From contig CAZRWD010000015.1 in assembly GCA_964603785.1 (NCBI GenBank), positions 1 through 51,393 on the forward strand: a stretch of 51,393 nt of DNA, written 5' to 3'. Made by a program: the position numbers and the translations under genes. Position 1 is the stretch's first letter, and the number at the start of each line of letters is the position of its first letter. Origin of the DNA: CAZRWD01 sp964603785 (GTDB taxonomy: Bacteria > Fermentibacterota > Fermentibacteria > Fermentibacterales > Fermentibacteraceae). This document shows positions 1 through 7,172 of this stretch, one piece after another. Under the pieces are notes generated by a model. That model ran no database searches and had not been told where the DNA came from. It saw nothing but the letters and a program-made list of their open reading frames with translations.

Positions 1-2
1 TG

Positions 3-221
3 AGGATGGACCGCGTCCGCCCGATCCTCCCGCTCTGCGGGATGGAGCTCGACATCTTCCCGACCGAGCTCGTCATAAGGGCGCAGAGGGCGGGCCTGGT
101 CGTCAGGGAGATCCCCATCCATCTCCGCGAGCTGAGGACCACGCCGTTCCCGCTCAGGAGGAGGGTCCGCCGGGCCCTCCGCGACCTGTGGAGGCTGAGG
201 CGGGAGCTGCGCACCCGCTAG
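3..221 (+). CDS. Glycosyltransferase family 2, C-terminal fragment
   Basis: The reading frame is open from the left edge of the window to a TAG stop at 219-221, so only about the last 72 residues are present. The visible part, with GMELDIFPTELVIRAQ and VREIPIHLRE followed by a basic tail, resembles the C-terminal end of the catalytic domain of dolichyl-phosphate-mannose-synthase-like GT2 enzymes, which act on the cytoplasmic face of the membrane. No nucleotide-binding or DxD motif lies inside the fragment, so the family call rests on the tail alone. The ATG at position 8 of the frame is probably internal. It ends 62 bases before the next gene, with a promoter in between, so it belongs to a separate transcription unit. 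Confidence 0.5.
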   Translation, partial: RMDRVRPILPLCGMELDIFPTELVIRAQRAGLVVREIPIHLRELRTTPFPLRRRVRRALRDLWRLRRELRTR

Positions 222-233
222 ACGGGCCGTCCC

Positions 234-261
234 TTGACTTGCAAACGAGTGTTTGTATCAT
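234..261 (+). promoter_or_regulatory. Sigma-70-type promoter of the DUF6504-dinB operon
   Basis: A -35 hexamer TTGACT (234-239), a 16-base spacer and a -10 hexamer TATCAT (256-261) lie just upstream of the Shine-Dalgarno sequence of the next gene. The same -10 sequence, TATCAT, occurs upstream of the S9 peptidase gene at 18183. Transcription should start near 268, giving a very short leader. The spacer is filled by an inverted repeat that resembles a LexA box. Confidence 0.6.
242..255. promoter_or_regulatory. Candidate LexA (SOS) operator inside the dinB promoter
   Basis: CAAAC-GAGT-GTTTG is a perfect 5-bp inverted repeat with a 4-base spacer. It matches the Gram-positive-type LexA/DinR consensus CGAAC-RNRY-GTTYG at every position except the second. 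It lies exactly between the -35 and -10 elements, where a bound repressor would block RNA polymerase. The operon it controls contains DNA polymerase IV, a classical SOS gene. No lexA gene is in the window. Confidence 0.6.
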
Positions 262-282
262 CTCCCCGGAGGTGCGGCGGGG

Positions 283-534
283 ATGACCGAGGAGATACTC
301 GAGCCGGTGGAGGTCGTGTGCTGGTTCCGCGGCGGGGGCGTCCTGCCGTGCAGGTTCCGCTGGAACGGCAGGGTCTACCGCGTGGAGAGGGTCTCCTCCT
401 CCTGGGAGAGCCGCGAGGGCGTCTACAGGAGGCTGCACTACATGGTGGGCACCCGCGCGGGCGACTCGTACGAGATCCACCTCGACACGGAGAGCATGAA
501 GTGGACCCTCGACTACAGGTACGGCGGGGCGTGA
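283..534 (+). CDS. DUF6504-like small protein, co-transcribed with dinB
   Basis: An 83-residue soluble protein without signal peptide or membrane segment. It has a short beta-rich sequence with aromatic motifs (VVCWFRGG, PCRFRWNGRVYRVERV, YEIHLDTESMKWTLDYRYGG). Small proteins of this kind (DUF6504) are often found directly upstream of DNA polymerase IV genes in other bacteria, and that context is the main basis for the call. The ATG at 283 is preceded by GGAGGT at a good distance. The GTG start of the polymerase overlaps its stop codon (GTGA at 531-534), so the two are translationally coupled. The biochemical role is unknown. A helper role in damage-induced DNA synthesis is an inference from the shared operon and operator. 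Confidence 0.65.
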   Translation: MTEEILEPVEVVCWFRGGGVLPCRFRWNGRVYRVERVSSSWESREGVYRRLHYMVGTRAGDSYEIHLDTESMKWTLDYRYGGA

Positions 535-1712
535 GCGGCACGGGCGGGCCCGCCGGAGGTCCCGCGGCCCCGGGGAGGACGATCCTCCATGTCGACATGG
601 ACGCCTACTTCGCCTCGGTCGAGGTCCTGGGCAGGCCCGAGCTGGCCGGCCGGCCCGTGCTGGTGGCGGGGGACCCGGCCTTCCGCACGGTGGTCTCCTC
701 CTGCACCTACGAGGCGAAGGCCCTCGGGGTCCGCTCGGGCATGCCCCTCCTCCAGGCCCTGCGCCTCGCTCCGGATGCGGTGGTGGTAGGGGGCGACCAC
801 CACAAGTACTCCTCCTACACCAGGCGCATCCTCTCGATCCTGCTGGAGATGACCCACAGGGTCGAGCCCGTCAGCATCGACGAGTCGTTCATCGAGGCCA
901 CGGAGCTCGGTCCCGACCCGGCGGACCTGGCCGCGACCATCCAGAGGCGCATACTCGATCGCACGGGGCTCTGGGCCAGCGTCGGCATCGGGTCGAACAA
1001 GCTCCTGGCGAAGATGGCCTCGAAGAAGGCCAAGCCGAGGGGCATAAGGCTCCTCACGCCCGACGACATCACGGGGTTCGGCGTGGAGAGCATCTGGGGG
1101 GTGGGTCCGGGGACCGCCACCCTTCTCGCGGGCTACGGGGTCTCCACGATAGCCGACCTGCGCAGGCTGCCCCTGTCCGTCCTGCGGCTCATGCTGGGGG
1201 TGGCCGGGGAGGCCCTCTACTTCCTCGCCCGTGGCATCGACCCGTCGCCCCTCATCCCCTTCTACGAGGAGGGCGCGCCGAAGTCGATAAGCCACGAGCA
1301 CACATTCGTCCGCGACGTGGGCCTGCCATCCGGGTACATGCCGCACCTGGCGCTCCTGTCGCAGAAGGTCGCCCGCAGGGCCCGCGACGACGGCTTCGCC
1401 GGCGGAACCGTCACCCTGAAGTACAGGCTGCCCGACCTGAGCCACCACACCCGGGTCGCCAGGCTGGGCACCCCGACCGACCAGGATCGGGTTATATTCG
1501 ATGCGGCGCGGGCGCTGGCCCGCGAGGCGGTGAGGGGGCCGATAAGGCTCATAGGCGTCGGCCTGGGCTCCCTGGTTCCCGTGCGCTCCCTGCAGCTCGA
1601 CCTCTTCGAGCGGGGCTCGCCCGGGCTCAGCGGGGTGGTCGACAGGATACGGGGCAGGTACGGCGAGAAGGCCGTCACGAGCTGCAGGACGCTCTCCGCG
1701 ATACGCCACTGA
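531..1712 (+). CDS. dinB: DNA polymerase IV (Y-family, DinB)
   Basis: A 393-residue Y-family translesion polymerase of normal length. The catalytic carboxylates are in ILHVDMDAYFASVE (Asp22) and SIDESF (Asp117, Glu118). The palm and fingers are followed by a helix-hairpin-helix thumb (SIWGVGPGTATLL) and the little-finger domain (around SISHEHTFVRD to the end). A beta-clamp-binding motif QLDLF sits at residues 355-359, followed by an unusually long tail of 34 residues. The start is GTG at 531, overlapping the upstream stop as GTGA, so only about 17 residues precede the first catalytic strand. It should copy past damaged bases in the cytoplasm at the cost of fidelity. Regulation by LexA is suggested by the operator upstream of the two-gene operon. 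Confidence 0.95.
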   Translation: MSGTGGPAGGPAAPGRTILHVDMDAYFASVEVLGRPELAGRPVLVAGDPAFRTVVSSCTYEAKALGVRSGMPLLQALRLAPDAVVVGGDHHKYSSYTRRILSILLEMTHRVEPVSIDESFIEATELGPDPADLAATIQRRILDRTGLWASVGIGSNKLLAKMASKKAKPRGIRLLTPDDITGFGVESIWGVGPGTATLLAGYGVSTIADLRRLPLSVLRLMLGVAGEALYFLARGIDPSPLIPFYEEGAPKSISHEHTFVRDVGLPSGYMPHLALLSQKVARRARDDGFAGGTVTLKYRLPDLSHHTRVARLGTPTDQDRVIFDAARALAREAVRGPIRLIGVGLGSLVPVRSLQLDLFERGSPGLSGVVDRIRGRYGEKAVTSCRTLSAIRH

Positions 1713-1737
1713 ACAGTGCCGGTGAAAGGGGAAGGAC

Positions 1738-2415
1738 ATGAGGGCATTCGCCATGGCGGCCGCGCTGGCCGCGCTGACGGCCGGGACGGCGGCATCGGGG
1801 GTAGTGGTCAACGAGATCATGTTCAACCCCTCCGTGGCTCTGGGTGACGACAACGCGTTCGAGTGGGTCGAGATCTACAACGACGGCGGCTCCGCCGTGG
1901 ACATCTCGGGCTGGATACTCACCGACCTCGACTCGGGGTCCGGGGCCATCGTGCCCGCCGGAACCACCATCCCGGCATACGGCTACAGGGTCTTCGCGAG
2001 GGATGCGGCTGCGTTCACCGGACACTACGGCGGCTCCGTGCCCCTCGTCTCCTGGACGGGCAGCTGGGGCAGCGGCCTCAGCAACACCAACGACGACGTG
2101 GTCATCATGAACTCCGACTCCGTCGTCATAGACCAGGTGCCCTACGAGGACTCGACGGACTGGGGGTCCGACTACGGAGACGCCAACACCTACTCCGACT
2201 GCGACGGAGACGGTGCCTCGCTCGAGCGCATCGGCCCCGCGGGCGGCAGCTCCGACCCCGCCAACTGGGACAGCAGCACGGACGAGGACAGCGGCTTCCC
2301 CGACGCCGACTGGCCCGGCCACGACGAGTCGCACGGCACGCCCGGAGCACAGAACAGCGTGTTCGGCAGCCCGCTCTACTCGGAGACCTGGGCGGGGATC
2401 AAGTATTCCTTCTGA
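1738..2415 (+). CDS. Secreted lamin-tail-domain protein with C-terminal TWAxIK motif
   Basis: A 225-residue exported protein. The first ~20 residues form a signal peptide (AMAAALAALTAGTAASG) and the rest is a lamin-tail domain (VVVNEIMFNPS, EWVEIYNDGGSAVDISGW), an Ig-like beta-sandwich common in extracellular proteins of FCB bacteria. The later part is rich in Asp, Ser and Gly. The protein ends in SETWAGIKYSF. The same S-x-T-W-A-x-I-K pattern ends the secreted protein at 44703-45374, which suggests a shared terminal signal. The ATG at 1738 follows GGGGAAGG. It lies 25 bases after dinB and may be read through from the SOS promoter or have its own promoter, which is not obvious. Confidence 0.8.
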   Translation: MRAFAMAAALAALTAGTAASGVVVNEIMFNPSVALGDDNAFEWVEIYNDGGSAVDISGWILTDLDSGSGAIVPAGTTIPAYGYRVFARDAAAFTGHYGGSVPLVSWTGSWGSGLSNTNDDVVIMNSDSVVIDQVPYEDSTDWGSDYGDANTYSDCDGDGASLERIGPAGGSSDPANWDSSTDEDSGFPDADWPGHDESHGTPGAQNSVFGSPLYSETWAGIKYSF

Positions 2416-2422
2416 CCCCGGC

Positions 2423-3250
2423 CTGTTCGACACGCCCGACACCGCAGGGGGGGCGGCCCGCGAAGGGCCCGCCCCCCGCTTCCGCATAGGGACCTCCGGG
2501 TTCAGCTTCGCCGACTGGAGGGGCCCCTTCTATCCCGCGGGCACCAGCCAGGCCGGGATGCTGCCGTTCTATGCCCGCGAGTTCGACATCCTCGAGGTCA
2601 ACAGCACCTACTACGGGATCATGCCGCCGCGGACCGCGGCCTCGATGGTGGCGAGGACACCCCCCGGCTTCGGCTTCACCGTGAAGCTGCACGAGACCAT
2701 GACCCACTCGAGGAGGGCCGGTCCCGGGGAATGGATTGCATTCCACGAGATGCTGGAGCCCTTCGCCGGGGCGGGCAGGCTGGAGGGGCTGCTGGCGCAG
2801 TTCCCCTTCTCCTTCAGACCTTCGGAGGCCGCCTTCGACCACCTCGCCTCGACGGCGGAGCTGGCCTCGCCACACCCGGTGGCGGTGGAGTTCAGGCATG
2901 CCGACTGGTTCGAGGCGGACCGCATGGAGAGGGTCAGGGAGGTGGGCCTCTCCCCGGTGTCGGTCGACCTGCCCCCCCTGCCCGGGCTGCCCCCCTCCGG
3001 CCCCGTTGCCCCCGGGGGGTCTTTCGCGTATGTGAGGTTCCACGGGCGCAATGCAGAGCACTGGTGGGAGGGCGGCTCCCTCAGGTACGACTACTCCTAC
3101 GGCCGCGCGGAGCTGTCCGCATGGCTTCCCGGGCTGTCGGACCTGTCCTCCCGGGCCGGGAGGGTCTTCCTCTTCTTCAACAACTGCCACGGCGCCCAGG
3201 CCGTGGACGGCGCAAGGATGATGAGAAGCCTTCTGGAGGGCATGGAATGA
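2423..3250 (+). CDS. DUF72 family protein (YecE-like)
   Basis: The conserved part begins with FRIGTSGFSFADWRGPFYP and contains FDILEVNSTYYG, GFTVKLHETMTH, AVEFRHADWF, YVRFHGRN and FLFFNNCHGAQA. These are the hallmarks of DUF72, a TIM-barrel-like family of unknown activity. From the CTG at 2423 the protein would have 275 residues. There is no ATG, GTG or TTG in this frame between the stop codon of the upstream gene (2415) and the first conserved strand. The start is therefore uncertain: CTG at 2423, ATT at 2405 (which has GGGGA upstream), or ATA at 2486 are possible. The stop overlaps the next gene as ATGA. Confidence is high for the family and low for the start. Confidence 0.8.
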   Translation: MFDTPDTAGGAAREGPAPRFRIGTSGFSFADWRGPFYPAGTSQAGMLPFYAREFDILEVNSTYYGIMPPRTAASMVARTPPGFGFTVKLHETMTHSRRAGPGEWIAFHEMLEPFAGAGRLEGLLAQFPFSFRPSEAAFDHLASTAELASPHPVAVEFRHADWFEADRMERVREVGLSPVSVDLPPLPGLPPSGPVAPGGSFAYVRFHGRNAEHWWEGGSLRYDYSYGRAELSAWLPGLSDLSSRAGRVFLFFNNCHGAQAVDGARMMRSLLEGME

Positions 3251-4194
3251 AACGGACGGCAGCCTTCTCGACGGTGCTCCTTCTGATGGCGGCGGCCTGC
3301 GACCCCGCGGGGCCGTCGGGCTTCGTGGACTTCCCCTTCTTCTACCTGCAGGACGTGGACTGCCCGGGGGCGCCGGTCGCCTGCACCTTCCTCGACGACG
3401 CCGGAGATGTCATCGCGGTGGCCGGGAGCCACCTCTTCTTCCTCGACTACGCCATGGGCTACGTGAAGGCGGATGTCGACATCGGCTATCCGCTCTCCTG
3501 CTGCGCCGCCTCGTCGGAGGGCGGCTACGCGATGGCCGCGTCCGGCCAGCTCCTCTTCCGCGTCAGCGACGGGACATACCTTGAACACGACCCCGTGCTG
3601 CTGCCGGCCCAGGCGGAGTTCATCCTGACCAAGCCGGCCGGGACGGTCGCGTACGTCGTCTGCTCCGACGGCTCGGTCGCCACGGTCAGCACGGTGACCT
3701 GGACCGTGACCGGCCACGGCTCGACGGCCGTGTCCTCCCCGTCCGCCGCCGCGATCACCGCGGACGGATCGAGGATCTTCATCGGCGACGACGCCGACGA
3801 CACGGTGAAGATGATCGACCCCGCGACGCTCGGGCTGTTGGCTGCGGAGGATGTGCCGGGAGGCGCGGCCGACATCTGCCCGTCACCCTCGTCCGGGGTC
3901 TGGCTCGCCCCGGCCGAAGTCTACCAGGCCTGGCACATCGACCAGGGCACCGGTCTGCACGACGCCTCGACCGGCCTGCCGGGCCTGCCCGTATCCCTAT
4001 GCCCCACGCCGGACGGGAAGTACATCTTCGCCGGCTGCACGGGGCAGGGCCTCGTGGTGGTGGACATGAACGGCCAGGTACAGGCCGGGACGGAGAGCTA
4101 CGGCGTACCCTCCGACATCGCTGTCTCCGGGGACGGCCAGCGGTCGGCCATCTGCGCCCCCGAACTCCTGAAGATACTGGTCTTCACCCGCTAG
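3247..4194 (+). CDS. Lipoprotein with YVTN-like beta-propeller
   Basis: A 315-residue protein beginning with a lipoprotein signal peptide (FSTVLLLMAAAC, lipobox AAAC, lipidated Cys near residue 18). The mature part has repeated WD/YVTN-type blades, for example AAAITADGSRIFIGDDADDTVKMIDPATL and SLCPTPDGKYIFAGC (partly quoted), which fold into a beta-propeller on the cell surface or in the periplasm. The ATG at 3247 overlaps the stop of the DUF72 gene by 4 bases. It ends in a TAG at 4192-4194, five bases before the duplicated 55-base sequence at the scaffold gap. Substrate or partner is unknown. Such propellers usually mediate binding rather than catalysis. Confidence 0.75.
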   Translation: MKRTAAFSTVLLLMAAACDPAGPSGFVDFPFFYLQDVDCPGAPVACTFLDDAGDVIAVAGSHLFFLDYAMGYVKADVDIGYPLSCCAASSEGGYAMAASGQLLFRVSDGTYLEHDPVLLPAQAEFILTKPAGTVAYVVCSDGSVATVSTVTWTVTGHGSTAVSSPSAAAITADGSRIFIGDDADDTVKMIDPATLGLLAAEDVPGGAADICPSPSSGVWLAPAEVYQAWHIDQGTGLHDASTGLPGLPVSLCPTPDGKYIFAGCTGQGLVVVDMNGQVQAGTESYGVPSDIAVSGDGQRSAICAPELLKILVFTR

Positions 4195-4198
4195 AGCC

Positions 4199-4408
4199 GG
4201 CCTCCGACGCCGGTCAGCCGGGCCCCGGCGCTGTGTGAGACAGCCGCGGCCCANNNNNNNNNNNNNNNNNNNNNNNNNNNNNNNNNNNNNNNNNNNNNNN
4301 NNNNNNNNNNNNNNNNNNNNNNNNNNNNNNNNNNNNNNNNNNNNNNNNNNNNNGGCCTCCGACGCCGGTCAGCCGGGCCCCGGCGCTGTGTGAGACAGCC
4401 GCGGCCCA
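4199..4408. other. 100-N scaffold gap flanked by two identical 55-base copies
   Basis: Positions 4254-4353 are N. The 55 bases before the gap (4199-4253) are repeated exactly after it (4354-4408). An exact overlap of this length between two contig ends is the signature of a de Bruijn graph assembly with k=55 and a default 100-N spacer. The likeliest reality is a single copy of the 55 bases with little or no missing DNA. The unique sequence contains GC-rich inverted repeats (for example GCCGG arms) that could act as a terminator after the lipoprotein gene and may have broken the assembly. Confidence 0.85.
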
Positions 4409-4421
4409 TGGAGGGAATACC

Positions 4422-5561
4422 GTGAGAGTCATGGTTCTCGGGGCAGGCAGGGTGGGCTCGGCCATCGTCAGGGACCTGGCTTCGGACCCGGCATTCGAGG
4501 TGGCCGTGGCGGACGCCTCAGATGCCGCTCTGGAGGAACTCGGCGGAACGCTGCCGGTCGAGGTGCGCCGTGCCGACCTGTCGCGGCCCGGGGAGGTCGC
4601 CGCGCTGGCGGAGGGAGCCGGGATCGTCGTCGGGGCCCTCCCCGGGTTCATGGGCTACCGTTGCGTGCAGGCCTGCATCGAGGCCGGGAGGGACATCGTC
4701 GACATCTCGTTCTTCCCGGAGGACGCCTACGGGCTCGACGAGAGCGCGAGGAGGGCCGGGGTCCGCTGCCTCGTGGACTTCGGCATAGCGCCGGGCGTCA
4801 CTAACCTGGTCTTCGGGAGGGCCCGGACGGAGTTCGCGAGGCTGGACAGCTACGCCTGCTACGTGGGCGGGCTGCCGGTGGAGCGCCGCCTGCCCTGGGA
4901 GTACCAGGCGCCCTTCTCGCCCGTGGACGTCCTGGAGGAGTACACCAGGCCGGCCCGATACGTCTCGGGCGGTAGGGTCGTGACCGAACCGCCCCTCGGC
5001 CTCTCCGAGCTCCTGGACTTCCCCGGGGTGGGGACGCTCGAGGGCTTCCTGACCGACGGGCTGAGGACCCTGCTGAGATATTCGGACGAGGTCGGGTTCA
5101 TGATCGAGAAGACACTGAGATACCCTGGCCATCGCGAGAGGATAGCCCTTCTCCGTGACTGCGGGTTCCTGGATGCCCGCCCGGTGGTGCTCGACGGCAT
5201 GGCCGTCAAGCCGCTCGACCTCGCCTCCCGGCTGCTCCTGGGCGCCTGGGAGCAGAAGCGGGGCGACGAGGACCTGACCGCCCTCAGGATCGTCTCGACC
5301 GGCGAGGTCCGGTCGGGCGGTCGGATGCGCGAGACATGGGAGCTCCTCGACAGATACGACGCGGAAACCGGGACGACCTCCATGGCCAGGACCACGGGGT
5401 ACACATGCACGGCCGGCGTCAGGCTGCTTGCGCAGGGCCTGTGGACCGGGACCGGCGTCACGCCGCCCGAGCTGGTCGGGGCCGACGGCGGGTGCTTCGA
5501 CTTCGTGATGGACGAGCTCGGGAAGCGCGGGGTAGTCTTCCGGGTCGCGAGGGAGTTGTGA
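4422..5561 (+). CDS. Saccharopine dehydrogenase-family oxidoreductase
   Basis: A 379-residue protein with an N-terminal Rossmann fold (VMVLGAGRVGSAIVRDLA, residues 3-20) and the family-typical ACIEAGRDIVDISFFPED and DFGIAPGVTNLVFG segments, followed by the alpha/beta catalytic domain. It resembles the saccharopine dehydrogenase/lysine 6-dehydrogenase branch, which oxidises or reduces amine-carboxylate compounds with NAD(P). The exact substrate cannot be read from the sequence. The GTG start at 4422 lies 8 bases after GGAGGG. It is a single gene with the duplicated gap sequence upstream and an inverted-repeat element starting two bases after its stop. It is convergent with the NUDIX gene. Confidence 0.8.
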   Translation: MRVMVLGAGRVGSAIVRDLASDPAFEVAVADASDAALEELGGTLPVEVRRADLSRPGEVAALAEGAGIVVGALPGFMGYRCVQACIEAGRDIVDISFFPEDAYGLDESARRAGVRCLVDFGIAPGVTNLVFGRARTEFARLDSYACYVGGLPVERRLPWEYQAPFSPVDVLEEYTRPARYVSGGRVVTEPPLGLSELLDFPGVGTLEGFLTDGLRTLLRYSDEVGFMIEKTLRYPGHRERIALLRDCGFLDARPVVLDGMAVKPLDLASRLLLGAWEQKRGDEDLTALRIVSTGEVRSGGRMRETWELLDRYDAETGTTSMARTTGYTCTAGVRLLAQGLWTGTGVTPPELVGADGGCFDFVMDELGKRGVVFRVAREL

Positions 5562-5562
5562 C

Positions 5563-5734
5563 GGGGTCAGGCTACTCAAGCTACAATTTCCTCAAAAACA
5601 AGTATTTGAGAAAACCGGGGTCAGGCTACTCTAACGCGGCTGTCGCACTGTCCCGACGGCTCCGAGAGTAGCCTGACCCTGTAATTGTCAGGTTGTTACA
5701 TGACAGCGACTTGTAGCTTGAGTAGCCTGACCCC
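5563..5734. mobile_element. MITE/REP-like element with perfect 24-bp inverted ends
   Basis: The first 24 bases (5563-5586) and the last 24 (5711-5734) are perfect inverted complements. A second, inner pair of the same core sits at 5618-5632 and 5665-5679, also perfect over 15 bp, with a 32-base loop. The shared core is GGGGTCAGGCTACTC, present four times, twice in each direction. The element has no open reading frame of note and is richer in A+T than its surroundings. It fills the whole space between two convergent genes. The size, nested palindromes and GTAG inside the core suggest a non-autonomous REP or MITE element mobilised by a Y1-type (IS200/RAYT) transposase elsewhere in the genome. 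That assignment is an inference. Confidence 0.7.
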
Positions 5735-5736
5735 GT

Positions 5737-6249
5737 TCAGTTCACGTCGCCGAGGCTGACCGGGCCGTCGTAGGTCCCGTCCAGGACCGCCCCCAGTATC
5801 TCCCGCAGCACTGACGGATAAACCCTGTGCGCGGACAGGCCGTCCGGGGCGATCCATGCAGTGCCCGTCTGCCACGCGTCGGCCTGCACCGCCCCCTCCG
5901 GGCCGCGGCCGAGCGGCTCGGCCAGGAAGAAGAACTCCGTCTGGTGGACGTCGGCGTCCTCGTCGGAGAACTCGTGGTTACGGCCGATGTACTCCCGCAC
6001 CAGCACCAGCCTTCCGGGCCTGACGATCCAGCCGGTCTCCTCCAGGGTCTCGCGGACGGCGGCCTCCTCCAGGGTCTCGCCGAACCTCTGGCCGCCCCCG
6101 GGAAGGAGCAGGAAATCGCCCTCTCGGTCGCGGTTCACGGTGAAGAGGACCCGTCCCCCGACCGCGACCACGACCTTGCAGGAATTCCGCTTCCGCCCGC
6201 CGCCCGCCTCCCCGGCGGCCGGTTCGAAGGGCGGGGACGCCCTGTTCAC
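5737..6249 (-). CDS. NUDIX hydrolase
   Basis: A 170-residue protein with a complete NUDIX box, beginning at the second Gly of GGGQRF and running through GETLEEAAVRETLEETGW (G-x5-E-x7-R-E-x2-E-E-x-G-hydrophobic), around residues 60-85. It should hydrolyse a nucleoside-diphosphate-linked compound in the cytoplasm. The substrate is not evident. An internal stretch EFFFLAEPLGRGP and a late EFxxLxxW-like part (DAWQTGTAWIAPDGL) fit the subgroup related to ADP-ribose or 8-oxo-dGTP hydrolases. The GTG start at 6249 overlaps the prepilin peptidase stop (GTGA). A GTG one codon earlier is an alternative. The stop is two bases from the inverted-repeat element. Confidence 0.85.
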   Translation of the reverse strand: MNRASPPFEPAAGEAGGGRKRNSCKVVVAVGGRVLFTVNRDREGDFLLLPGGGQRFGETLEEAAVRETLEETGWIVRPGRLVLVREYIGRNHEFSDEDADVHQTEFFFLAEPLGRGPEGAVQADAWQTGTAWIAPDGLSAHRVYPSVLREILGAVLDGTYDGPVSLGDVN

Positions 6250-7118
6250 CACGGGGAGAACGAGAGGTAGGCCCCGACCACGGCATCTCCCGCGAAGAGG
6301 GCGAACGCGGAGCCTGCTGCGAGGAATGGGCCGAAGGGGATGGGTCTGCGCCTGCCGTGCCTGCCGGCGGCTATCAGCAGGATCCCCACCGCGGCTCCGG
6401 TGACGAACGCGGCGAAGAACGCGACCAGGGCCTTCCCGGGACCCAGGAACGCCCCGATGCATGCCGCGAGCTTGATGTCGCCCCAGCCCATGCCGCCCTC
6501 GAAACCGTCCTTCTCGTCCTCGAAACCCTCCGGCGGTATCGTGTAGCCCCTCCTCCCGAGGAGGAGCAGGCTGGCGAGACGGATGAGGAGGAACAGCAGG
6601 AAGGCTCCGGCGGCGGTGGCTCCCGCCCTCGGGATGCCCATGCCCCCGGGGAGCATCGAGAAGAGCAGACCGGCCGCCGTGCCCCCGAGGCTGGCCTCGT
6701 CCAGCACCAGCCAGTGCTCGAGGTCGGTCTGGACCGTGAGGATCATCAGCGAGAGGAAGACCGCCTCGCGGAGGAAGGAGAAGGTGGGGCCCGCGTGGAG
6801 GAAGGCGCCCGCGAAGGCCAGGCCCGTCGCAAGCTCTCCGAGCGGGTAGCGGATGGAGATGCGCGTGCGGCACCCCCTGCACCGCGCTCCCAGCGCCAGC
6901 CAGCTCGCCACGGGGATGTTGTCGTACCACCCGATCCTGCGCCCGCACGAGGGGCAGGAGCTGGGGGGGAACACCACGGAAAGCCCCCTGGGTCCCCTCC
7001 AGGAGACGACGTTGAGGAAACTCCCTATGCACAGTCCCAGTATCCCCGCCGCAACGACCTGTAGCGCTTCCACGACCCTCCGGGGTTTGCATCCATTCTT
7101 CCGGTTCTTATGTTCCAT
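6246..7118 (-). CDS. pilD: Prepilin peptidase (A24 family, PilD-like)
   Basis: A 290-residue polytopic membrane protein. The N-terminal DiS_P_DiS domain carries FLNVV followed by two cysteine pairs (CPSCGRRIGWYDNIPVASW and CRGCR), and the catalytic aspartates are in TDLEHW and GWGDIKL (a GxGD motif). It cleaves and methylates type IV pilin or pseudopilin leader peptides at the inner membrane. Length and domain order are normal. The ATG at 7118 starts in a 54-base divergent region shared with the porin gene. No pilus genes are nearby, so it serves a pilus or type II secretion system encoded elsewhere. Confidence 0.93.
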   Translation of the reverse strand: MEHKNRKNGCKPRRVVEALQVVAAGILGLCIGSFLNVVSWRGPRGLSVVFPPSSCPSCGRRIGWYDNIPVASWLALGARCRGCRTRISIRYPLGELATGLAFAGAFLHAGPTFSFLREAVFLSLMILTVQTDLEHWLVLDEASLGGTAAGLLFSMLPGGMGIPRAGATAAGAFLLFLLIRLASLLLLGRRGYTIPPEGFEDEKDGFEGGMGWGDIKLAACIGAFLGPGKALVAFFAAFVTGAAVGILLIAAGRHGRRRPIPFGPFLAAGSAFALFAGDAVVGAYLSFSPW

Positions 7119-7124
7119 TATACT
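7096..7124 (+). promoter_or_regulatory. Possible promoter of the porin gene
   Basis: A -10-like hexamer TATACT (7119-7124) is preceded after 17 bases by a poor -35 (TTCTTC, 7096-7101). It lies in the divergent region between the prepilin peptidase and the porin. The -10 is convincing and the -35 is weak. A second AT-rich stretch (TATATC at 7133-7138) is an alternative. Confidence 0.35.
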
Positions 7125-7172
7125 CCGGTGCGTATATCACCGGACAGTTGCGAAAACCAGGAAGGAGAGCAA

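Noticed and set aside
4199..4408. True tandem repeat of 55 bases
   Set aside because: The two copies are exactly the contig ends on both sides of a fixed 100-N gap, as expected for an assembly overlap.
5563..5734. CRISPR array
   Set aside because: The four core copies are in both orientations with unequal spacing and form nested palindromes, and no cas genes are present.
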